This document shows positions 43,082 through 51,639 of a DNA stretch of 64,000 nucleotides, piece by piece. This DNA comes from Devosia sp. A16 (GTDB lineage Bacteria > Pseudomonadota > Alphaproteobacteria > Rhizobiales > Devosiaceae). Under the pieces are notes generated by a model. The model searched no databases. It saw only the letters and a list, made by a program, of their open reading frames with translations, and was not told the DNA's origin. Made by a program: the position numbers and the translations under genes. How positions within the stretch are numbered: the stretch's first letter is position 1; every line of letters begins with the position of its first letter. Where the stretch lies: assembly GCF_001402915.1 (NCBI RefSeq), contig NZ_CP012945.1, forward strand, positions 310,001 to 374,000, read 5' to 3'.

Positions 43082-44410
43082 GTGACCGAAACCTTCACCA
43101 TCGAGCAGCCCGCCTTCGACGCCGTGACGGGCGTGGCGACGTTCCGCTACCGGCTGGGCGACCTGGGCTTTTCCGAGGTTCTCACGTTCCCCGCCGGCAG
43201 CGATGCCACCGTTGCGGCGACGCCCTCGTTCCTCAAGCTGCTGCAGCTGACCGCCGTCGTCCTGGGCGTCAGCTATTTCAAGCTGCGAGCCCCCTATCGC
43301 ACCGTCGTTCCGTTCCCGCTGACCGTGCGCGAGCACGACTTCGCCCTCGACGTCTATGAGAACGGCCTCGGCGAGTTCTACGCTCGCAACAACCTCAAGC
43401 GCTTCGGGGAGATCGAGATCGACGATCCCGAGGATCACGGCCCCGCCCCAGCCGCCCCGGCGCTGCGCGACCGCGCCCTGCTGCCGATCGGCGGCGGCAA
43501 GGATTCGCTGGTGAGCGTGCAACTGCTGGAGGCGGCCGGCGTCGATTTCACCCCGTTCGCCGTCAACCCCAAGGGGCCGATCATCGGGAGCGTCGATACG
43601 ATCGGCCGCTCGCCGCTCTATGTGAGCCGCAAGCTCGACCCCGAGATGATCCGGCTCGGCAAGGAGCCGGGCTACTACAACGGCCACGTACCCTCGACCG
43701 CCATCAATTCGATGGTCGCGGCGCTCACCGCGCTGCTGTTCTCCCACAACCGGATCGTCCTCTCCAACGAGCGCTCGGCCAGCGAGGGCAATGTCGAGTT
43801 CGACGGCCGTGAGGCCAATCACCAGCATTCCAAATCGCTGGATTTCGAGAACCTCATCGCCAAGGTGCTCGAGCACGCCACCGGCGGCAGCCTCGGCTAT
43901 TTCTCGCTGCTCCGCCCCTATTCGGAGGCGAGGATCGCCGCGCTGTTCGCCCGGGTGAGCCGCTTCGACCACGTGTTCTCGAGCTGCAACGAGAACTTCA
44001 AGCTGGCCGGGCATGACGGCCCGCTCTGGTGCGGCAAGTGTCCGAAGTGCCATTTCGTGTTCCTGATCTTTGCCCCGGTGATGGACAAGGACCGGCTGGT
44101 CGGCATTTTCGGCCAGAACCTCTTGAGCCAGTCCAGCCACGAGCGCTCGTTCCGCGAGCTCACCGGCCTCGCCGGGCAGAAGCCCTGGGAGTGCGTCGGC
44201 GAGATCGAGGAAGCCGCCGCCTGCCTTTGGGCCCTGACCAGGCGACCGGAATGGGCAGATGAGCCAATCGTTTCAATGCTGAAGCCCGATCTCTTGACTC
44301 AATATGGCAGCCAGCGGCTCGACGACGCCCTTGCCGAACTGATGATCGATAGCCCAGAACACCTCATCCCGAAGGACCTCTTCGAGCGAGTCGCCCCGCA
44401 TGCGCTTTGA
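43082..44410 (+). CDS. murL: UDP-N-acetyl-alpha-D-muramoyl-L-alanyl-L-glutamate epimerase
   Basis: A 442-residue MurL-like enzyme. In Xanthomonas, MurL with ATP epimerises the L-Glu of UDP-MurNAc-L-Ala-L-Glu to D-Glu, bypassing the usual MurI/MurD order. Seen: LTAVVLGVSYFKLRAPYR, a PP-loop IGGGKDS at about 136-142 for ATP-to-AMP chemistry, NERSASEGNVEFDG, HQHSKSLDFE, and a Cys cluster (SSCNENF, CGKCPKCHFVF) that may bind zinc. GTG 43082 is the only start that fits. It overlaps murD2 by 11 bases, the expected partner. Confidence 0.9.
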   Translation: MTETFTIEQPAFDAVTGVATFRYRLGDLGFSEVLTFPAGSDATVAATPSFLKLLQLTAVVLGVSYFKLRAPYRTVVPFPLTVREHDFALDVYENGLGEFYARNNLKRFGEIEIDDPEDHGPAPAAPALRDRALLPIGGGKDSLVSVQLLEAAGVDFTPFAVNPKGPIIGSVDTIGRSPLYVSRKLDPEMIRLGKEPGYYNGHVPSTAINSMVAALTALLFSHNRIVLSNERSASEGNVEFDGREANHQHSKSLDFENLIAKVLEHATGGSLGYFSLLRPYSEARIAALFARVSRFDHVFSSCNENFKLAGHDGPLWCGKCPKCHFVFLIFAPVMDKDRLVGIFGQNLLSQSSHERSFRELTGLAGQKPWECVGEIEEAAACLWALTRRPEWADEPIVSMLKPDLLTQYGSQRLDDALAELMIDSPEHLIPKDLFERVAPHAL

Positions 44411-45719
44411 CGAACCCGTGCTGCTCTACGGCGCCGGCCGCGAGGCCCGCTCCACCCGCGCTTTCATCGCGGCCCGCTCGCCCGCCACCAAGGTCTATGT
44501 CACGGTCGACAGCGGCGAAGCCGATATCGAGGACGCCACCTTCATCGCCCCTGCGGACCTGACGCAGGCGATCGAGAGCCGGCTGTTCGCCACCATCGTC
44601 AAGAGCCCCGGGGTGTCGCGCTACCGCCCGGTCTTTGCCATGGCGCGCGAGGCCGGCATTGCCGTCACCTCCAACCTCAACCTCTGGGGCGAGGCCTATC
44701 GCGAAGGGCGCAAGGTCATTGCCATCTCAGGCACCAAGGGCAAATCGACCACCGCCACCCTGGTGCACCTGATGCTGGTCGAGTCGGGCCTCGACGCTGG
44801 CCTCGCCGGCAATGTCGGCCTCGCGCCGCTGGAGATCGCCGACAAGCACCCGATCGTGGTGTTCGAGCTGTCGAGCTACCAGACCGCAGACATGGCGTTC
44901 ACCCCCGACATCGCCGCCATCACCAACCTCTCGCCCGAACACACCGACTGGCACCGCAGCGTCGAGCGCTACTACCAGGACAAGCTAAACCTGATCGACC
45001 GCGACGCCCCCTTCCCGGTAGCGCTGGGCGTCGGGGCGCTGGGCAATCCGCTGGTGATGGAAGCGCTGCGCGACCCCAAGCGGCTGATCCCGCCGCTCGC
45101 CCCGTTCATTCACGACCGCATCGCCGGCGCCGTCGCGCGTTCCCGCCTCAAGGGCGAGCACAACCTGAACAACGCGCTGCTTGCCGCCGCCATTGCCATG
45201 AAGGCCGGCGCGGACCTCGAGGGCGTGGTGCGCGGCATCGGCAAGTTCACCCCGCTGCCGCACCGGCTCGAGGAACACCAGGTCGGCGACGTGATTTTCG
45301 TCAACGACTCGATCTCGACCACGCCGGAAGCCACCAAGGCCGCGCTCGCCGCCTATCAGGGCAGCCGCATCGCGCTGATCGCCGGCGGTCACGAACGCCA
45401 CCAGGATTATGCCGAGCTGTCCCAGTTGCTGGCGCCGCGCGGCGTCAGCGTGCTGGTCTGCCTGCCGGTCACGGGCGACCGCCTCGCCACCTTGACCTAC
45501 GCCGCAGCGCCCGAAATCGAGGTGATCGAAGCGGGGACGCTCGAAGACGCCGTCAAGGCCCTGGCCGGACGACAGGCCAAATTCGACACGGTGATCCTCT
45601 CACCCGGCGCGCCGAGCTACGGTCAGCTCGAGACCGCCGGAAAAGTGTTCAAGAACTTCGAGGAACGCGGCGCCGCCTTCGTGCGGCTCGCCGGCAAGTA
45701 TTTCGGGGCCGAGGCGTGA
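44400..45719 (+). CDS. murD2: UDP-N-acetylmuramoyl-L-alanine--L-glutamate ligase
   Basis: A 439-residue Mur ligase of the MurD2 class, which adds L-Glu to UDP-MurNAc-L-Ala as substrate for MurL. Seen: an N-terminal domain LLYGAGREARSTRAFIAA, a P-loop ISGTKGKSTTATL, FELSSYQTADMAF, TNLSPEHTDWHRSVERYYQDK, GEHNLNNALLAAAIA, VNDSISTTPEATKAAL and the C-terminal SPGAPSYGQ. Overlap with murL and this function class make the assignment firm; biochemical choice of L- over D-Glu rests on family and context. It overlaps the SMR gene by 4 bases. Confidence 0.9.
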   Translation: MRFDEPVLLYGAGREARSTRAFIAARSPATKVYVTVDSGEADIEDATFIAPADLTQAIESRLFATIVKSPGVSRYRPVFAMAREAGIAVTSNLNLWGEAYREGRKVIAISGTKGKSTTATLVHLMLVESGLDAGLAGNVGLAPLEIADKHPIVVFELSSYQTADMAFTPDIAAITNLSPEHTDWHRSVERYYQDKLNLIDRDAPFPVALGVGALGNPLVMEALRDPKRLIPPLAPFIHDRIAGAVARSRLKGEHNLNNALLAAAIAMKAGADLEGVVRGIGKFTPLPHRLEEHQVGDVIFVNDSISTTPEATKAALAAYQGSRIALIAGGHERHQDYAELSQLLAPRGVSVLVCLPVTGDRLATLTYAAAPEIEVIEAGTLEDAVKALAGRQAKFDTVILSPGAPSYGQLETAGKVFKNFEERGAAFVRLAGKYFGAEA

Positions 45720-46048
45720 TCGCCTACGCCTATCTGGCGGTTGCCATCGTTGCCGAGGTGATCGCCACCACGGCCCTGCGCGCCGCCGACGGCTTCACCC
45801 AGCTCTGGCCGTCGCTGATCTCGATCGTCGGCTACGTCGTCGCCTTCTATTTCCTGTCGCTGACGCTGCGCAGCATGCCGGTGGGCATCGCCTATGCCAT
45901 CTGGTCGGGCGTCGGCATCGTCCTGATCTCACTCGCCGGCTGGCTGATCTACAAGCAGCTGCTCGACCTGCCCGCGCTGATCGGCATGGGGCTGATCATG
46001 GCGGGGGTGATCGTCATCAACCTGTTCTCGAAGACGGCCGTGCACTGA
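45716..46048 (+). CDS. Small multidrug resistance (SMR) family transporter
   Basis: A 110-residue four-helix protein of the EmrE/QacE type. Seen: the essential Glu14 in AIVAEVIATTALRAADGFTQLWP, the GYVVAFYFLSLTLRSMPVGIAYAIWSG motif and a C-terminal MGLIMAGVIVINLFSK. It normally dimerises to export cations or guanidinium. GTG 45716 overlaps the murD2 stop, so it is coupled to the muropeptide genes; a role in lipid or precursor traffic is speculative. Confidence 0.9.
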   Translation: MIAYAYLAVAIVAEVIATTALRAADGFTQLWPSLISIVGYVVAFYFLSLTLRSMPVGIAYAIWSGVGIVLISLAGWLIYKQLLDLPALIGMGLIMAGVIVINLFSKTAVH

Positions 46049-46053
46049 GGGGC

Positions 46054-46156
46054 GGAGGGCTTGGCGCCCCTCGGGGAGAGGGGACGCCTTTTGCGCCGAC
46101 CGTGCCGCAACGCCCCCTCGCCCCTCTGGGGAGAGGGCCGGGGTGAGGGGCGCCAA
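46054..46156. repeat. Dispersed palindromic element (inverted-arm pair)
   Basis: GGCGCCCCTCGGGGAGAGGGG on the left and CCCCTCGCCCCTCTGGGGAG with GGGGTGAGGGGCGCC on the right. It lies between the convergent SMR and oxidoreductase genes and shares the GTGAGGGGCGCCAAGC end with the 3.4-kb locus. Confidence 0.75.
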
Positions 46157-46175
46157 GCACACCGACATTCGCAGC

Positions 46176-47177
46176 TCAAGTCGGCGGATCCCGCGGGTTC
46201 ACCACCACCCTGCCGGTGATCCTTCCTTCCAGCATCTGAGCCGCCAACCCCGGCAAATCCTCGAGCCGCGCTTCCGTCAGCATCGGCTCGAACGCCGCCG
46301 GCACGAACAGCGTGGTCAGCCGGTCCCAGGCCGAGCGCCGCGCCTCGAACGGCTGCATCACCGTATCGATGCCGCATAGCGAGATATTGCGCAGGATGAA
46401 CGGGATGACGCTGGCATCCCAGTTGCGGCCGCCGGCATTGCCGATCGCCGCCACCGCCCCGCCATAGCGCACCTTCTTCAGCACCTCACCCAGCAGAGGC
46501 CCGCCGACCGAGTCGATGGCGCCCGACCATAGTTCCTTGTCGAGCACCTTGCCGGTCGGCGTCAGTACCTCGTCGCGCCTGACGATCCGGCTGGCGCCGA
46601 GCCGCGTCAGCTGTTCTGCGAGCTCGGGCCGTCCGGTCAGCGCCGCCACGCGGTAGCCGAGCCGGCTCAGCAGCAGCACCGCGATGCTGCCCACGCCGCC
46701 CCCCGCTCCGGTGACCAGCACTTCGCCGTCCCCGGCGCGCACGCCTTCAGCCTGCAGGCGGTTGACCGCCAGCATGGCGGCGAGGCCGGCCGTCCCCAGC
46801 ATCATCGCCGTGCGGGTCGAGAACCGCTTGGGCAGCGGCACCAGCCAGTCGGCGTTGACCCGCGCCCGTTGCCCATAGCCGCCCCAGTGGAGCTCTCCCA
46901 CCCGCCAGCCGGTGAGGATCACCGCCTGGCCGGGGTGGTAGCGCGCGTCACTGCTCTCCACCACGCGACCGGCGAAGTCGATGCCGGCGACATGCGGGTA
47001 GTTCCGCACCAGCCCGCCCTGCCCGCTGAGGCACAACGCATCCTTGTAGTTGAGCCCCGCCCATTCCACCGCAACCAGCACATTGCCGTCGGGCAATTGC
47101 TCTTCGGTCACGGTCTTGATGCTGCTGCGCAATTCACCGTCGACAAGCCTGTCGGTGACAAGGGCGCGAAAACTCAT
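46176..47177 (-). CDS. Zinc-free MDR oxidoreductase, acrylyl-CoA reductase AcuI/YhdH type
   Basis: A 333-residue NADPH-dependent quinone-oxidoreductase-like protein. Seen: VEWAGLNYKDALCLSGQGGLVRNYPHVAGIDFAG near residue 45, TGWRVGELHWGGYGQRARV, LGTAGLAAMLAV, the Rossmann VTGAGGGVGSIAVLLL, and GRVVVNPRD at the end. AcuI reduces acryloyl-CoA, a step of propionate or DMSP metabolism. GGAG five bases before ATG 47177. It converges on the SMR gene. Confidence 0.88.
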   Translation of the reverse strand: MSFRALVTDRLVDGELRSSIKTVTEEQLPDGNVLVAVEWAGLNYKDALCLSGQGGLVRNYPHVAGIDFAGRVVESSDARYHPGQAVILTGWRVGELHWGGYGQRARVNADWLVPLPKRFSTRTAMMLGTAGLAAMLAVNRLQAEGVRAGDGEVLVTGAGGGVGSIAVLLLSRLGYRVAALTGRPELAEQLTRLGASRIVRRDEVLTPTGKVLDKELWSGAIDSVGGPLLGEVLKKVRYGGAVAAIGNAGGRNWDASVIPFILRNISLCGIDTVMQPFEARRSAWDRLTTLFVPAAFEPMLTEARLEDLPGLAAQMLEGRITGRVVVNPRDPPT

Positions 47178-47208
47178 GGGAACTCCGACCTGCAAAACCT
47201 GCCTGCGC

Positions 47209-48978
47209 TCAGTACGGCCCGTTGAGCGCCGCCTGTTCAACGCCCGCTGCGGCCAGCGCGTTGCCGATCTCACCGCGCAACTCGGGATCGCCCAGCCGCT
47301 GGCGAAGCACCGGCAGGATACCGAAGCGACGGAAGCGCGTCACCTCGAGCAGCTGCGCAATCGAGCGATTGAGCGCATCTTCCGAGCCCAGCCGCCGCGC
47401 CGCCGTGACTGCGATGGCCGAGGCCAGCTCGGCATCGCCGGCGGCCAGCGCCTCCGCCTGGATCAGCGCTTCGGCATAGTTGCCATCGCGCAGTGCGTTG
47501 ACCGCCGGGGCCTCGTGATACCAATAGGGTGGCGCCATGGCGCGGCGCAGCGCGTCGCCGGCCATCCTCTCGCCCTTCTCGGATTTGCCCCTGAGCGACA
47601 ACAGCCTCGCATAGCCCGCATAAGCGTCCACATTGGCGGGGTTGAGCTGCAGCGCCGAGGTGAATGCCGCCTCGGCTTCGCCGACCCGCCCCACCTGTTC
47701 GAGGAAGAACGCATATTCCCGCCAGACCAGGCTGGAGGTCGGCGCCAGGGTCAGCGCCTCCTCGACCTGCCGCTCGGCCTGGGCGATAGGTTCGGGGTCG
47801 CGCGCCGACGGCGGCTGCGTCCGGCGGGTGACATCGAGCAGCAGCGTGCTGCTCATCGCCAGCGCAAATGGCGAGTCGGGCAGGCGGCGCAGCAGCCCGT
47901 TGACGCAGCCCCGTGCCCGCTCCTCGTCGTCCGGACGACCGCTTCCCCGGTAGCGGGTGAACAGCAGGCCGCACAGATACTCCGTCTCGTTGCCGGCGAG
48001 ATCGACATGGGTGGCCAGCCATTGCAGCGCCTCGCTATGCAACGGCCCATCCAGGGCGCCAAGCTGATCGGCAAAGGCCCGCGACAGCGCATCGATGCTG
48101 GTGGGAAAGTCCGCCGCCGCGATCTTCTGCGTCATGCTCCAGACCGCCGTATCGCTGCCCGAGCGCTTGAGGCTGGCGGTGATTTGCATCTGAGGCCCTT
48201 CGACCCGCGAGATTCCCGAGAGCTCGAAATCGGCGGCATGCGCCGTCTGGCCATTGCGCTGCAGGTAGACCGCATCGATGAACGGGAACAGCCCCAGATC
48301 GGTCACCAGTTCCACCGCAAGGCCGGCGACGCCAGGATTCGGCGCGCCGCCGGCTGTCATCGAGGTGAACTCGCTCACCGACACCGCCGGCGGTGTCGGC
48401 ACTGTCACGCGGACCTGCCGCGGGGCCAGCACCTGCGTCATCACGATGGCAATTCCCAACGCCACGAACACCAGCACCACGACCAGCACGATATCATCGA
48501 GGCGCGCCAGCCACGACCGCTCACCGGGGGGCGCGGGCACGGCCGAGGCGCCGGCCCCCATTGCCGCCGATTCACCGGCCGGCGTCGTCGCCTCATCGGC
48601 CGGAACCCGGAATTCGGGGATGTAACGTCCTACCGGCAGGTAAAACCTGACGCGCTCGGACGCGCCCTCGGCGGCGTAGTATTCCTCGAGCACGGCGCGC
48701 AGCCGGCGCGCCTGCACGCGCACGATCGGATCGCTCTGCGGATCGAAGCTCTGCGGCCGTCCAAACACATCGACCGCGATGGCGTAGGCCTTGATGGCAG
48801 TCTCGTTTCCGTTGAGCCGCGCGGTCACTATGTAGTTGAGAAACCGGGCAAGTTGCGGCGAGCGCGCCAGGCCCGGCCACTCCTGGATGCGCGCCAGGGC
48901 AGCTTCGACCTCCGCCCGAGGCGGCATCGACTGCGACAACGGTTCCCCCACGCGGGCACCTCCGTGCCCGAACCTCAT
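47209..48978 (-). CDS. Membrane protein with winged-helix-like N-terminus and TPR C-terminus
   Basis: A 589-residue protein. Seen: an N-terminal region (about 20-90: LARSPQLARFLNYIVTARLN, IVRVQARRLRAVLEEYYA) like the DNA-binding-type domain in rhizobial cyclase/TPR regulators, one transmembrane helix near 150 (IVLVVVLVFVALGIAIV), a periplasmic alpha/beta domain (EFTSMTAGGAPNPGVAGLAV onward), and TPR-like repeats from about 370 to the end. It may be a membrane-bound transcription or signalling factor. ATG 48978 is the first ATG after an AT-rich gap shared with the divergent receiver gene. Confidence 0.75.
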   Translation of the reverse strand: MRFGHGGARVGEPLSQSMPPRAEVEAALARIQEWPGLARSPQLARFLNYIVTARLNGNETAIKAYAIAVDVFGRPQSFDPQSDPIVRVQARRLRAVLEEYYAAEGASERVRFYLPVGRYIPEFRVPADEATTPAGESAAMGAGASAVPAPPGERSWLARLDDIVLVVVLVFVALGIAIVMTQVLAPRQVRVTVPTPPAVSVSEFTSMTAGGAPNPGVAGLAVELVTDLGLFPFIDAVYLQRNGQTAHAADFELSGISRVEGPQMQITASLKRSGSDTAVWSMTQKIAAADFPTSIDALSRAFADQLGALDGPLHSEALQWLATHVDLAGNETEYLCGLLFTRYRGSGRPDDEERARGCVNGLLRRLPDSPFALAMSSTLLLDVTRRTQPPSARDPEPIAQAERQVEEALTLAPTSSLVWREYAFFLEQVGRVGEAEAAFTSALQLNPANVDAYAGYARLLSLRGKSEKGERMAGDALRRAMAPPYWYHEAPAVNALRDGNYAEALIQAEALAAGDAELASAIAVTAARRLGSEDALNRSIAQLLEVTRFRRFGILPVLRQRLGDPELRGEIGNALAAAGVEQAALNGPY

Positions 48979-49210
48979 CGATTTACATGTTAATCGCAAG
49001 CCTCGTTACTGCGTTGTTACATACCTTTGCCTAGGCGGGACGGCATCAAACCATCATATGCCGGCTCGTCGCAGCATGACGCAGTCAGCCACGGACCGTT
49101 TCGTGGTGGTGAGGGGACGCCGTTCCTCCAGCTTTCCAGCTGCCGACCGGATCGACGACTGAACAGAGCTTTCGGCCATTGCTGCGGCCACGCGGCAAGA
49201 AGGAACCATT

Positions 49211-49657
49211 ATGGACGCTATTGGTACCGGCCAGCCCTTCATGGCACTGGTCGACGATGACTCCCATTCGGCCCGGCTGATGATCCGGATGCTGCTCGCC
49301 CATGGCGCGCCGTCCGTGAGCTGGCTCAACGGCGAAGCTCTGGCGACGGCCGAAATTCAGCGGCTGCTCGACGACGACCTGGCCACCATTCCCGGCCTGG
49401 TGATCGTCGACCTCAAGGCTTCGTCCAGTGCCACCATGGATTTCATCGTCAAGCTGCGCGCCGCGCGTGACGGTCACTCGCTGCTGATCGCGGCGATTGC
49501 TCCTTCGCTGGAGCGCGAGCCGCGGGAGGCCCTGCTGTCCGCCGGCGCCGACGCCGTGTTCGAGCGGCACGCCGACATCAATTCCTACCGCCGCGAAGCG
49601 GCGGCCATCGTCAGTTTCTGGGTGCGCAATCAGCACCTGGATGCGGTTGGCACGTAA
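49211..49657 (+). CDS. Degenerate response-regulator receiver protein
   Basis: A 148-residue stand-alone receiver domain. Seen: an acidic pocket ALVDDDSHSARLMIRMLLAHG, the phosphoacceptor-position Asp in VIVDLKA, but LIAAIAPS where Thr/Ser is expected and AVFERHADI where the invariant Lys should be. With these substitutions it may not be phosphorylated in the usual way. AAGGAACC precedes the ATG. It is divergent from the winged-helix/TPR membrane protein across 232 bases. Confidence 0.75.
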   Translation: MDAIGTGQPFMALVDDDSHSARLMIRMLLAHGAPSVSWLNGEALATAEIQRLLDDDLATIPGLVIVDLKASSSATMDFIVKLRAARDGHSLLIAAIAPSLEREPREALLSAGADAVFERHADINSYRREAAAIVSFWVRNQHLDAVGT

Positions 49658-50194
49658 TCACTGCGTCCACAGGTTACGTGCCGGGCGGGGAGCGCGTTGC
49701 ATTGAGGCAGGCCACTGCCGATTGCATTCCCAAATGCGCTCTCCGTCTCTTCTGATCCCGGGGGCTTCGCGGCCCCACGACTGAGCTACCGCCCCGACCG
49801 CCGATATCCCTGCGGCGACCCGGGCGGTCCTGGGCCGGAGACCCCAAGCTCCGACCCAACCGGCGGCCCGTCGCGTTCCCTCACGCGGCGGCCGCCATAC
49901 GACGACGGAAAGACGGGGCGCGACCCTCCTGACGCTGCCCCGCCTTCCCGTTCTCGGGCCGCATCCACTGTCCCGGTGGGTAGCGGCCATGTTCGGTGTG
50001 CACCCAGTTGCGGCGGGCCACTGGGGCCAGCAGGCGAAGGCGCGGTTGCGGAACGTTCTCCCACCGCAACCGCGCTTCTCCTGCCGGCCGCCGCCTTGAC
50101 CGGCCGACCCGGATCACCGCACTCTCCTGCCTCCCCCGGCGGTCCTGCCGCCGCGAACCACCGCCCTGTCGCGCGTGCTCAACCGGAGGCACTC
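49658..50194. other. 537-bp interval rich in secondary structure, no confident gene
   Basis: Contains a stable hairpin at 50040-50075 (GCGCGGTTGCGG / CCGCAACCGCGC, extendable outward with a bulge) and several GC-rich inverted segments. Overlapping minus-strand frames exist, but none has a good start or family resemblance. The minus-strand GGTAGCTCAG near 49781-49790 recalls a tRNA D-arm, but no other tRNA parts follow. An RNA gene cannot be excluded. Confidence 0.4.
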
Positions 50195-50683
50195 ATGCTC
50201 AGAATGTCGATCTTCGCTGCCGCCATGCTGGGGCTCGTCGCCATGCCGGTGCTGGCGCAGGACGATGAGGCCGTCGACAATTTCGTGCTCCCCGCCTTCA
50301 ACGGCATTGCCGTGTCCCAGGCCCCCGAGGCCGGGCTGGGCATCTGCTTCGGCCCGTTCGCCAGCGACGCGATGGATTGCGCCGTGGCCCAATGTACCCA
50401 GCAAAGCGGGCTCGGCCCCGACGAATGCACTCCCAACCTCTGGTGCTATCCCGCCGGCTGGGTCGCCGACATCTTCATGCAGCACCAGGAAGGCCCGCAC
50501 TGGCACAAGTTCGTCTGCGACCAGCAGGATCGGGCCAGCCTTGATGCGGTGGTCCAGGCCGAATGCGCCAAGGACTATCTCACGAGCTGCGAGGTCGTCC
50601 GCATCTGGGACAATGAGGGTCAGCAGATTTTCGGTGAAGGCGCCGACCCGCAACTGCCCGAGCCGCCACCGGCGATCGAGTAG
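50195..50683 (+). CDS. Secreted Cys-rich protein of unknown function
   Basis: A 162-residue protein with signal peptide (MLRMSIFAAAMLGLVAMPVL then AQ). The mature part has eight cysteines (ICFGPF, MDCAVAQCTQQSG, DECTPNLWCYPAGW, KFVCDQQ, AECAKDYLTSCEVV), so it is probably disulfide-bonded in the periplasm. The CAVAQCTQQSG stretch resembles DUF4189-type repeats. It ends in a Pro-rich PQLPEPPPAIE. CGGAGG just upstream of ATG 50195. Confidence 0.8.
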   Translation: MLRMSIFAAAMLGLVAMPVLAQDDEAVDNFVLPAFNGIAVSQAPEAGLGICFGPFASDAMDCAVAQCTQQSGLGPDECTPNLWCYPAGWVADIFMQHQEGPHWHKFVCDQQDRASLDAVVQAECAKDYLTSCEVVRIWDNEGQQIFGEGADPQLPEPPPAIE

Positions 50684-50711
50684 GTCGCGCGATCGCTTGT
50701 TGGGTGCGGGC

Positions 50712-50815
50712 GACCCCTACCCCTGTTCCTCCCCCAGGAAAGGGGAAGGAGACGCCAACACCAAGATCGAGACTATCATCTCCCTACCCCCTGTGAGAGG
50801 TAGGGGACGCGGGTC
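50712..50815. repeat. Dispersed palindromic element (inverted-arm pair)
   Basis: Left GACCCCTACCCCTGTTCCTC and AGGGGAAGGAGAC; right TCTCCCTACCCCCTGTGAG and GTAGGGGACGCGGGTC. It lies between the convergent Cys-rich exported protein and DUF3008 genes, and its centre resembles the 21.5-kb locus (AATCGAGGCT/AAGATCGAGA). Confidence 0.65.
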
Positions 50816-50841
50816 AGCCCGCGCCGGCTCGCGTACGAGCC

Positions 50842-51036
50842 TCAGTGCTTGGTTTCGCTCTTGTGTTCGGGCTTGCCCTTGCGTTTGGTCGAGGCCATCT
50901 CGTCGAGCTCTTTTTCGCTCATCGACTCGTACATCGACTTCGACGCGCCTCTCAGCTCCGATTTCTTGGTGTCGCCACGCTTGGCTGAGAGCGCCGCGCC
51001 GGCGGCCTTCTGCTGGGCTTGGGATTTGGCAGGCAT
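50842..51036 (-). CDS. DUF3008 family small basic protein
   Basis: A 64-residue Lys/Ser-rich hydrophilic protein. Seen: MPAKSQAQQKAAGAALSAKR, SMYESMSEKELDEMASTKR and KGKPEHKSETKH. The whole length matches the DUF3008 pattern; such proteins are common in soil alphaproteobacteria, with no known function (a stress-related role has been guessed from neighbours). GGAGG precedes the ATG at 51036. The MgtC gene ends 28 bases upstream on the same strand. Confidence 0.9.
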   Translation of the reverse strand: MPAKSQAQQKAAGAALSAKRGDTKKSELRGASKSMYESMSEKELDEMASTKRKGKPEHKSETKH

Positions 51037-51064
51037 TCTAACCTCCTTCGGGTCGAATGCAGAC

Positions 51065-51583
51065 TCAACGATCCTTCGGCGGCTCTGTTCCCCTGTCGAT
51101 CTTGTCGTTGTGGACGCTGACCACGTGGTGTGAGAACGCCCTGAGCGCCGCCAGTACGATCACCGCGAACACCGCCACGACGGCGGCAATCAGATAGTAG
51201 CCCAGTGCCGCGGTGACACCGACGGCCCCGGCGAGCCACATCCCTGCGCCGGTCGTCAGCCCCTGCACGCTGCCGCGCTGCTGGAAGATCGCGCCGGCGC
51301 CCAGGAAGGCGATGCCCGCCGTCACCGCCTCGATAGCGCGGATCGGATCGGGGTTGTTGCTGCCGCCCTCCAGCGCCTCGTGATAGATTTCGAAGGCGAG
51401 CGTGGTGAACAGGGCAGCCGCCAAGGCCACGAGGATATGGGTGCGGAGCCCGGCGGTGCCGGCCTGGGCGCCCCGCTCCCAGCCGATCAAGCCGCCGAGT
51501 GCGGCGGCAATCAGCAGTCGAATGAGGATGATGTGCTGCGGGGTATGGGTCGGCTCGTAGCCGAAGCTGGTGACGAGATCCAT
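51065..51583 (-). CDS. MgtC/SapB family membrane protein
   Basis: A 172-residue inner-membrane protein. Seen: [19 protein letters not shown] with the conserved Gly and Arg/Glu, [61 protein letters not shown] (the family core), and one more helix. MgtC-like proteins affect magnesium homeostasis and intracellular survival in pathogens; in a soil organism a role in ion or pH stress is likelier. DUF3008 follows it on the same strand. Confidence 0.9.
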   Translation of the reverse strand: MDLVTSFGYEPTHTPQHIILIRLLIAAALGGLIGWERGAQAGTAGLRTHILVALAAALFTTLAFEIYHEALEGGSNNPDPIRAIEAVTAGIAFLGAGAIFQQRGSVQGLTTGAGMWLAGAVGVTAALGYYLIAAVVAVFAVIVLAALRAFSHHVVSVHNDKIDRGTEPPKDR

Positions 51584-51639
51584 TGGCGGAACCCTGTTGA
51601 CGCTCCGCTCTCAACGGTCGGCGCCTCGCCCAGTTCCCC

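Noticed and set aside
43073-44140. Long minus-strand open frame opposite murL
   Set aside because: High-GC antisense shadow; the plus-strand gene has clear PP-loop and family motifs, and the shadow has a low-complexity Gly/Ala/Glu/Arg composition.
49765-49800. tRNA-like D-arm (GGTAGCTCAG on the minus strand)
   Set aside because: No acceptor stem pairing, anticodon arm or T-loop (GGTTCGAATCC type) follows at the right distances.
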